In this document: in pieces, positions 12,880-22,200 of the stretch
How the letters are laid out: each line of letters opens with the position of its first letter
Position numbering within the stretch: position 1 is the first letter of the stretch
Source: Pratylenchus scribneri
Taxonomy: Eukaryota; Nematoda; Chromadorea; Rhabditida; Pratylenchidae
Direction: 5' to 3'
Length of the DNA stretch: 64,000 bases
Assembly (NCBI GenBank): GCA_030063045.1
Contig: JAQSEB010000165.1
Coordinates: forward strand, 248,001 to 312,000
Made by a program: the position numbers and the translations under genes
The notes under the pieces: generated by a model
Databases searched by the model: none
What the model saw: only the letters and a program-made list of their open reading frames with translations
What the model was told of the DNA's origin: nothing

Positions 12880-15800
12880 ATGAAATGTTTTTTATTTCCA
12901 AAAAATTTTTGCCTAATTTTTATTATTTGTTTTATGCCGCCATGCATAAATTCCATTATAGAATGTGTTGGAAATATCATTGATATGTTTTGCGAGCCTT
13001 TTTTCGACAGAGATCGCATATTGGAAAGAAAAAGTAAATTAAAAATATGTAAAAAATAAAATTGTCAAAAATTAAAAATTTTTTTAAAACTTTTATTCGA
13101 GAAAAGTGATCATTATATGTAGTGATTATAATAGCAAAATAAAACAGCTTTAGTATACATTCATTCCGACGAAATTGTATTATAGTGAATTTTATCAAAA
13201 TATATATGTTACAACGATTCTTAGAAATTAGTAACAATTTCCAGAAATCGGCGTTGACGAATTTTGGAAATATCGGTTTCTAGGCATCGTATAGACTCGA
13301 GAGTAGGCTCATTCGATTCGGCATGATCGATTTACTATAAGAATTTTAAATTTCAGGCATCCCTAACTCCTAGCCCTAGCCGTATCCTAACCCTAGAACC
13401 CATGCCGGCCCTATCATAACCCTCCCTAACCCTAGACCCTAGATCCAACCAGTTTCTAATTGAAATTTCATAGACTAAATCGACCAAATCAAATGAGCCT
13501 ACTCTCAATTCTGTATGACGCCAAGAAGTCGAGAATGCCGATTTCCGAAAATAGTCAATTTCCAAGATTCGACGTAACATATACAATATTATACGAAATC
13601 CTTAATTCAATCACTAAAAGATTTTAAATTAATTCCAAATTGAGAAATTAGTGCCCAAATTGCAATTAATCCGATGGAATTGGATCAAAACAAAAAAATT
13701 TTCTAATAAATTGCCAAAAATTTTTTTTCCCTTTTCAGCGCATTTACATGAAATTGAATGCGTTTTAGAATATATTTTGGAGACTCGAATTGTGCAAACC
13801 GAATTAATTGCAGAGCGAATTTGGTTCTTAAAATGGTCAAGATGGTTAACATTTCGACGGATTTTTCCAAATGATGAGATGAAAATTTTAAAAATACATA
13901 AAAAAGAATTAGCAAATTATTTTTTTGAAAAATTAAAAAATGAGGATGAGGCCAAGGAGAAAACGGAAAAATGTTTTTCGATGAATAAAAAGGCCCATAA
14001 TGGCGATGGAAATTTTTTGCTGATGAAAGAATTGTTCAACCTGACTAATAATCAATTGATTTTGTCAAAAGAATTGGAGAAAAAATTGGGTAAGAAAAAT
14101 TTTTTTGCTAAATTGCTCAATTTATCCATTATTTTCTGTTAAAAAAAATTTATATTTTAAAAATTAAATATTATAAATTTATTTACAAATAGTATAATAT
14201 TATTTAAAAAATGATGAAAAATGAATCACTTACACATTGATCAAACTAGGAAAGAGCCAATTTAAAAAAAGTTGTTAAAAATATTTCAGAATCAGATTTA
14301 TGAACTTTTTTTTCGTCATTCAAAATAATTATAAAAATTTTTTCCCTAAAGGTTATTTTTCGGTCGAATCTTTTTTTAAAGGTTAATTTTTGCTTTTATT
14401 AGCCAACTGTTTTTCGGAATGAAAATTGTATCGTATTCATTTTATTTTTGCTTACTTTATTTATATCGATCTCAACATTTCTATTCTGAAAAAAATGTAA
14501 TTAAATATATAAAAATTAATTTCATCGTATTTCTCTTAAAATAATAATTCGTGAGCGTTCAGCATAATTATGTGTATAATTCGCCATTAAAAAATTCACT
14601 TTTTTTCTTTGACATTTCTTCAATTAAAACAAATTTTTTATGTCCAGATTCTCTGCAAAACTGCATTTTTAATTTCGTTGTAAATTCCAAATTAAATAAA
14701 TTTGGAATCATCAACGAAATTTTCTTGGGTAGTAAAATTTTAATGCTGGAAAAAACTGAAGAAGAAATAGCAATATTGAATGAATATAAACTTGAAGGAA
14801 ATAAAATATTTGCTTGGAAATGGAAAAAAGAAGAAAAACCAAATGTGGCAATTTATGAAGAGGGCGATTATGGATTTCAGGCTTTGAAGAAATGTGAACA
14901 AATGAAATTGGTTATCAACAAGAATAATGGGTAAATTCTGAATAAAAAAGAAAAAATTTATTTATTAAAGTTAATAATTAAATTTAATTGATTTCCATAA
15001 AAAATTTGGCCTTTTTTCCTTGATTTTTTAGAAAAAGCAAAATGCTGGCAAATGAAAAGGAAAAAATTGATGTGATGGAATTGCTCAAATATTTCAACGA
15101 GGAACAATTATTTTTGCGCGATTTCACAAAAAGTATGAAAACACATTTTAATATATACAAAAGCAATATTTTATTTTTGAAATTTTTTTGAAATTTGGAA
15201 ATTTTTTATAATAATTTTTAATAACTCTAAAAATTTATTGTTGAGATGTTTTTTTTATTTACATTTTTATGGGAAAAGAAAAATGTTTTAAAAACTTTTG
15301 TTAGAATTTTATGATAATTTTATTACTGAAATAAATCAAATAAAAAAATTGAGAGAATTCATATAATCGTTTTCAGCGCATTCACATGAAATTGATTGCA
15401 TTTTGGAATACATTTTTGGGACTCGAATTGTGCAAACCGAATTAATTTTCGAATATTTTCCAATCATAAATTGGCAAATTTTTCGACGAATTGTGCCGAA
15501 TGATGAGATAAAAAATTTGAAAATTCACAAAAATAAAATGGAAAAATTTTATTATAAAAAATTGGAAAATAAGGATGAGGCCAATAAAAAAACAAAAGAA
15601 TGTTTTTTGATGAATGAAAAAGCCATAGACACGCAGGGAAATTATTTGTCGATTCAAAAATTATTAAGCCTTACAGAGAATCAGCTTATTTTGCCCAAAG
15701 AATGGATGGAAAAATTGGGTAAAAAAAAGAATTTTCCCATTTGAAATAAATTTTTTGGCACTTTTTAGATTTGTTGGAAAAATGTTTACTTGATTTTTTG

Positions 15801-17175
15801 GTTAATTCCAAATTTTTCACATTTAAACGCAAACATATCGTATCAATTTTGTGGGGTGATTTAGGGGAGAGCGAAAGGGCAGTGTTAGTGGAATATAAAA
15901 ATGAAAACCATCCAAATGTTATTTTACAATGGGAATGGGGAGAAAAAATACCAAAACCGGCGGAGACCATTTATGCAGAAGGCGATGATGGATTTGAGGC
16001 ATTGAAGAAATGTGATCAATATGAATTGGTCATCAGGGAGAATGGGTAAAATAAAATTTCAAATTTATATATATTTTATTTGAGCATATATTTTTTAAAG
16101 AGAAAGCAAAGGCAAAATGCTGGCAAATGTAAAAGAAAAAATTGATTTGATGAAATTGCTCAAATATTTCAGCGAGGAACAATTGCTATTTAAGGAATTC
16201 CCGAATGGTATTTTTCTAAATTTAATTTTTCATATTTAATTTAAATCAGTTGTATATTATGAAGGAAACAAAGATATACCGGAAAAACATTGTGCAATTT
16301 GCTTAGAAAATTTTTTGAAAAATGAAAAATTGGAGCGACTTTATTGTGGCGTGCGTCAAATAATTAATTAATTTCATGGTAATCCTTCGGAATTGGGGTC
16401 CCAAAAAAATTTTTTTTTGGTTTTTCAAAAATTGGTTTCTGGGGGTATTCGTGGGCGTAGAACACGAATCTAGCATCGATTTTTATCATCTCATATCATC
16501 TTGGTAAGATAATGCCGACTTTTATCAAGAAAATGTCAATGAGGACTAAGGCAATTTTCAAAATATTTTTAATATGGGCATATTATAGCTTAATCGAAGC
16601 GGCTCATCGAGCTGAATCTAATGGTACTATTTTTATTACATAATATTGCGATTGGCTCAAGTTAGATGTCTAAATAGCCTACCAAGATAAATTTTTCTTT
16701 TGGTCATAATTTGTCTATATATCATTATTACATTATAAAAGTAGTACCATTAGATTCAGCTCGCAGAGCTGCGTTGATTGAGCTATAATATGCCCATATT
16801 AAAAATATTTTGAAAATTGGCCTTGGCCCTTGGTCACCCCTTGACATTTTCTTGAAAAGAGTCGGCATTATCTTCAGATGATAAGATATGACAAAATGGA
16901 CGTCAGATTCGTGATTAGTGCCATAAATTATCTTTAAATCGAATTTTTGAAAAATTTTAAAAAATGAAAATTTTTGGGACCCCAATTCCGAAGGATTACC
17001 GATTTCATTAATAATTTATAAAAAATTGACACTAAAATTAATATTTTTTTAGCATTATTTCCATTGGGATTGTATGCAAGAAAGCAGGTAAGAAAAGTTA
17101 AATTTGGAAATATGAATAATTTTTCTCAGGAAAAAAGTAAAATCAGAATGTCCAATTTGTCGCGCCAAATTGTAA
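12880..17175 (+). CDS. Putative secreted RING-H2 protein with two tandem ~240-residue repeats
   Basis: Exons 12880-13033, 13739-14089, 14648-14930, 15032-15132, 15377-15718, 15769-16045, 16101-16207, 16250-16350, 17053-17087 and 17130-17175 keep phase throughout and give 598 residues. Exon 1 encodes a signal peptide-like N-terminus (MKCFLFPKNFCLIFIICF). Exons 2-4 and 5-7 are two copies of one three-exon unit with the same phases (1-1, 1-2, 2-1): each begins HEI-C-LEYI-TRIVQTELI, continues PNDE, and ends KMLAN-KEKID-LLKYF-EEQL. The last three exons form a RING-H2 finger: CAICLE, then YCGHYFHWDC, then CPIC four residues before the stop. RING-H2 fingers usually recruit E2 enzymes as ubiquitin ligases. 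The repeat domain is unknown to me. The intron between the second and third RING exon parts (16351-17052) holds a transposon. Whether the N-terminus is a cleaved signal or an anchor cannot be told here. Confidence 0.85.
13225..13600. repeat. Dispersed CCTAAC-rich inverted-repeat element, copy 2
   Basis: Lies in the first intron of the RING gene and matches the copy at the left edge of the window. Arms GAGAGTAGGCTCATT (about 13300) and AATGAGCCTACTCTC (about 13490) are exact reverse complements. The core contains CCTAACCCTAGAACC and CCTAACCCTAGACCC. Confidence 0.7.
16378..17000. mobile_element. Long-armed foldback element inside the RING gene
   Basis: The first 25 bases (16378-16402, starting GGTAATCCTTCGG) and the last 25 (16976-17000, ending CCGAAGGATTACC) are exact reverse complements. 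Similarity continues inward through both arms for about 270 bases each, covering words such as ATGGGCATATTATAGC and its reverse complement, leaving a short loop near 16650-16730. An ATTTCAT heptamer abuts the left end and recurs one base after the right end, a possible target duplication. There is no transposase frame. Relatives lie at 7343-7540 and about 26530-26690. Confidence 0.85.
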
Positions 17176-18760
17176 ATTTTAATTTGGAAAAATTTATATT
17201 TAAAAGGTAATGAAATGATAATGAATAATACTAGTTATTAGGGCTGAATCTTTATAGAATTTTTAAAATTTTTATCCGATTTCATAATTATTCATCTCCC
17301 ATTAATTTTACTGCGGTCTATCTTCAGCGATAATGATGAATGATGATGCAAATTATAAATGAATTTTACATAATTTTCATAAACATTTTGAAAATGCATA
17401 TTTATATTTTTTTTAATTAATGTCTTTTAAATTTTATATTATTATTCATAATTGTTGGCAAATATTCTAATCTAAATGAATGCTATCATTTTTTCAAAAA
17501 AATGGATTTTAAATTGATTCACCGCTTTTATAATCCATCATCAAAATTATAGATAGATTATTTTACCCTAAATTTACAATGATGAGAAAATTTTCTCCCT
17601 CCCCCCTCCTTCCTTACAAGCTGGCACCATCATAGAAACTTGACCAAAATTAGATAGTAAATTTCTTATTAGACAGAGAAAGAAGCAATGTGAATACTGA
17701 ATACAGAATAGAATAGAATAGAATAGAATAGAATAGAATAGAATAGAATAGAATAGAATAGAATAGAATAGAATAGAATAGAATAGAATAGAATAGAATA
17801 GAATAGAATAGAATAGAATAGAATAGAATAGAATAGAATAGAATAGAATAGAATAGAATAGAATAGAATAGAATAGAATGAAGAGAATTTGGATTAGTTA
17901 AATCGAAAAGATTTTTTTGGTTATCTCAATTTTTTTCCGAGTATTGGTTTCTTTTTTAATTGTTGGAATTGGAAATTAAAGCTGAAATTGGGGAATTTTG
18001 TTCATCAAAACACAAAATAGAAGAAATTGAAAATTGGCATTTTTAAAAATCGAAAAACCGGGTTTTAAAAACGACAACGGATTATTGCTAATCAACCGTT
18101 TTGAAACCAAAATTCAAGTTCCAAATATTTCGGTTTAACCAAATAATTAAAAATTTTATTTAAGTTTAGCGGATTTTAACCCTCCAAGAAATAATTAGCA
18201 TTTTAAAATAATATTTGATGATTTAATAATATAATATAAATGGAATAAATTTATACTATCTTTCTCTTATAATAATACTGCAAGCACTCTGATTGCTGCA
18301 TTTACAATACTTAGGCTTAGATTTGGAAAATTTAATTGCTAACTAATTTATTTAAATTTGAATAATCGTAGGCCATATTGCCATATATCTACAAATCTGT
18401 CACTTTTATTATATGTCATGGATTAATAAATAGTATTGCATATTGTATAATGTTTCTAAATACTCTTGAAGTTGTAATTTATTCATAAAGTTTTTTATAT
18501 TTAAAAAAAATCAGTAGCCAATCAACAAATGCCGTTAAAAATCTACAAACGTGATATTGAAAAAGCATATTAATTTAATATTTCTTTTAAGCAGACAGTA
18601 TTTGTTAATCATTTAATTAGCTTTTCAATTCCATTTCGCTAATTTATATTTTATGCATGGATATAGTTAAAAAATTTCTATTAAATTAAAATTTCATATG
18701 CACAAAAAAACAAATAAAGAATTATTTTGGACGGAGATTTATTTAATGTTCGTTTATTTT
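17176..18760. other. Intergenic with a pentanucleotide microsatellite
   Basis: The RING gene and the chemoreceptor are convergent across this interval. Apart from the GAATA tract there is a short C-rich patch near 17599. No gene is seen. Confidence 0.5.
17706..17879. repeat. (GAATA)n microsatellite
   Basis: About 35 uninterrupted pentanucleotide units. The perfection of the array suggests recent expansion or active slippage. Confidence 0.97.
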
Positions 18761-21220
18761 TTATTTCATTGCCTTTGTACTTCTCACTGCAATAATTTTC
18801 ACTTGGCCCGTTGTTGAAACGGCACCGATCTGTTGTCGTGGTGCGACTAGCATGAAAATCCAATTGTAATAGAGCACACAGAGAGTCAAATTCAATGTAG
18901 CCATTACAGTGGAAAAATTGGCGGCAAAAAGTTTCAATATATCGGGCATTATCTAAAAATGACAAATTATGCAGAAATAAATATTTTATTATTTTATAAT
19001 ATTTTATCCATACTGGGTAGATTTTTTATATTTTTTCCCCAATCTAATTCTTCATACTTACTTTGGTTAAATTTACAATCTGCAAAATAAATGCAGGCAA
19101 TACTTCCAGAAGAATTTCGCAAATAACAGTAAATTTAACGACTCGATTTTTCTGAAATTTTTCGTATTATTTATATATAATTTTTTAAATAAATTATTCA
19201 TAAATACAATTCATTAAAATAGTTTGTTTTATACACATAATATCATACAATGTTTTTTCCCATTTCCTTTTTTAAGTACATAAAGAAAAAAGCGCTACAA
19301 AAAATGTCCAATCCTCCAAAGGTCAATTTCAAAGCAGTATGAGGAATATAATTAAATTTTGGCGAAGTGTTGATTAAAGGTGGTGATTTGAGAGCTGTTA
19401 AATTTGAAAATGTAATTTTTTTTAAATAAATTAATTTTATTAAACCAGTTCTGATTTTTTCATTAATTCTGATTTTTTTTTGATTTCATTAATTCTGATT
19501 GCTTTGTGTTTTCATAAATTCTGATTTTTTGTGTTTTCATAAATTCTGATTTTTTGTATATTCATTAATTCTGATTATTTTGAGTTTTCTTTAATTATGA
19601 TTTTTTGTGTTTTCAGCAATTCTGATTTTTTGTATATTCATTAATTCTGATTTTTTGTGTTTTTTGCCCAATTCTGATTTTTTGTGTTTACCCCATTCTG
19701 ATTTTTTGTGTTTTTACCCAATTCTGATTTTTTGTGTTTACCCCATTCTGATTTTTGTGTTTTGCACTATTCTGATTTTTCGTGTTTTTGTACTATTCTG
19801 ATTTTTCGTGTTTTTGCACTATTCTGATTTTTTATGTTTTTGCACTATTCTGATTTTTTTTTTTGTGTTTTTGCCTTATTCTGATTTTTTGTGTTTTTGC
19901 ACTATTCTGATTTTTCGTGTTTTTGTACTATTCTGATTTTTTTGTGTTTTGCACTATTCTGATTTTTCGTGTTTTTGCACTATTCTGGTTTTGTTTTTGC
20001 ACTATTCTGATTTTTTGTGAATTTGCACTATTCTGATTTTTGTATTTTTGCACTATTCTGATTTTTTGTATAAATTCTGTTTTCTATTTTCATTAATTCT
20101 TTTTTTGTGTTTTCATAAATTCTGATTTTATTTTCATTAATTCTGATTTTTTATGTTTTCATTAATTTTCATTAATTCTGATTTTTTTGTGTTATCATTA
20201 ATCCTCTGGTCCAAAATTATTTAAAAAATTATAAAAATTTTATATCTATTGTATATAAATTTTACCAATGGCCGGGTCCAATGGCATCTCAAGAAAATAC
20301 CAAAAAATTGTTAAAATATAAACCAAAGGTGTCAAAATTGCCGCTCCGCAAATGTAATGTTTTCGGTAGCGCATAAAAGTAATCGGGAACCGGATGATCA
20401 AAATGCGCTCTAATGTCAGAATCAATGACAAATATGGCTGTATGAAATTGTATGGGCCCGCGATGTCGTAGATACAAACTACCAAGTAAAGATTAGTGCG
20501 CGGATCAAACAGCCCGAATGCCTTGAAATGAGAATTTATTAACAAAATGTAAAATTTATTACTAGGGCTAAGAAAAAAGTTGCATAAATCGCAAAAAATT
20601 AGACAAAAACTAATAAATTTCCAAAAAAGTTACATAAATCCTAAAAAAATGGGAAAAATTTTTTCAAGAAAATTTTTTCGATTAAAAAGGCGTTTCATAT
20701 TTTTTTGAACAAAATATTATCTAAAGGTGAAAATCTTTGAAGAAAAATGGTCCAATGTTAAAAATTAAAAAAAAATTATTATTAAACGAATAAATCTTTT
20801 TTTTTTCGAAAAATGTCAAAAATTTCCAATAAGCTGACAAAAAATGATCAAAAAGAATGAAAAGGTGAAATAAAAGTTATATATAAAATGAAAAAAATTA
20901 TCATAAGTCTAAAATATTTTTAACTGCCAAAAAAATTTACTCACTTTCTGCACATAAGTAGGCAAGCCAAAGGCCAGCAGTAGAGCATGCAAGCTGAGAT
21001 ACAATTTTATAATAGCCGAAATTTTCACAGGGATGTGTCCAAATAATGGCACAAAAATTAGCAAATTCCCAATCAGTAAAAGAGAAATTATTTGAAGACT
21101 GAGCACAATGCCAATCTGCACATTGCTGACTGCCATTGTAAGTGTGTCGTTTGTGGATGTATAATAGTGGTTCGGGTTTGGAGAAAATGTGAGAAGGGGA
21201 ATTGGTGCGGATTGTTGCAT
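18761..21220 (-). CDS. Seven-transmembrane serpentine chemoreceptor-like protein
   Basis: Exons in transcript order: 21220-20945, 20521-20266, 19394-19249, 19151-19062 and 18952-18761. Phases 0, 1, 0, 0 agree and give 319 residues, the usual size of nematode serpentine receptors. Hydrophobic helices are visible in order: GIVLSLQIISLLLIGNLLIF and a second in exon 1; a third ending LERILIIRFP (the E-R pair after helix 3) and a fourth in exon 2; one in exon 3; one in exon 4; and LNLTLCVLYYNWIFML in exon 5. The family is probably a nematode sr class; the helix 3 and helix 7 patterns lean toward Sru but I cannot assign it firmly. Intron 2 (19395-20265) is largely a tandem array. A broken copy of exon 1 lies at 26940-27101. 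Confidence 0.85.
19448..20200. repeat. Tandem array of ATTCTGATTTTTTGTGTTTT units in a receptor intron
   Basis: About thirty imperfect units of 21-26 bases sharing TTCTGATTTTTTGTG, with variable CATTA, GCACT or TACCCC linkers. It fills most of intron 2 of the chemoreceptor gene and contains no exon. Confidence 0.92.
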
Positions 21221-22009
21221 CTTTTGTCAACAGAATACGATTATTTTTCTATCTTTAAAATTCACGCAAGATATATAAATTAATTATGTTTTATATATAC
21301 ATATATATTGTAGCCGATATAGAAGATCTAAAGTAATTTTTCGATGGGGTATAGTATAGTCGATTTTATTTAAGAAGTTTTAATTTAAAACAAAAAAAAC
21401 TATTTAAAATATTAACAGTTGTGAAATAAGAAATTTTGAATTTTTTGCTGGTCATTGAAAATCAGAATCAGTATAATATAAATACCCTGACAGTTGACTA
21501 GAAGGAATAATTATTTGCATACACATTTTTCCCCAATTAAAAATACAATTTCAGTGAAAAAGAAAATGAGCAAAAATTTTTGGAAAATTTAAGACACGCA
21601 ATACATCGGAATTATTCAAAAATTATCACAATAAAAAATTAAATGAAATGCCATAAATACAAACAAAAGGACAAAAACATTCATTCTCATTATTAAATTT
21701 TAGCCAAGCAAATACAATACAATTTAATTTTTTATGTGGGCGTTACATGAATTTTGACAGAAAATGAGTGGATAATTTTCTTTTTAATGTGAAAATATAA
21801 TTTACAAACAAAAATAATTGTCGTAATCTTCAACTTGTAAGCGCTATTTAGTACTGATATTTTGTGTTGGATTTTATTATTCCAATAATTTACAAAATTT
21901 ACAAGAGTGGCATGACTAGGATTTTATTATTCACAGAAGTCGTATTTTTAATTGAAAAAATTAAAATGAAAAATAATTTTATCTGTTTATAGAACAAGCT
22001 GTTGATTTG
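21221..22009. other. Intergenic upstream of the chemoreceptor
   Basis: AT-rich sequence holding the presumed chemoreceptor promoter. No TATA box or motif stands out and no gene is seen. Confidence 0.4.
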
Positions 22010-22200
22010 AGGCGGATTTAAATTAACTAGGCGGAATTAAAAATCAGAACAGGCGGAATTATTCTAACCAGGCGGAATAAACCAGGCGGATATTAAAAAT
22101 CAGAACAGGCGGAATTATTCTAACCAGGCGGAATAAACCAGGCGGAATTATAAATCAGAACAGACGGAATTATTCTAACCAGAGGCGGAATTATAAATTA
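22010..22200. repeat. Short array of AGGCGGAATTATTCTAACC units
   Basis: Seven or eight imperfect units mix AGGCGGAATTATTCTAACC with AAAAATCAGAAC. The first is the unit of the large array at 56284-56815; the second resembles the reverse complement of the 19448-20200 unit. Confidence 0.85.

Noticed and set aside
19607..19801. 64-codon frame of repeated FCIF/SDFLCF units
   Set aside because: Translation of the intronic ATTCTGATTTTTTGTG minisatellite.
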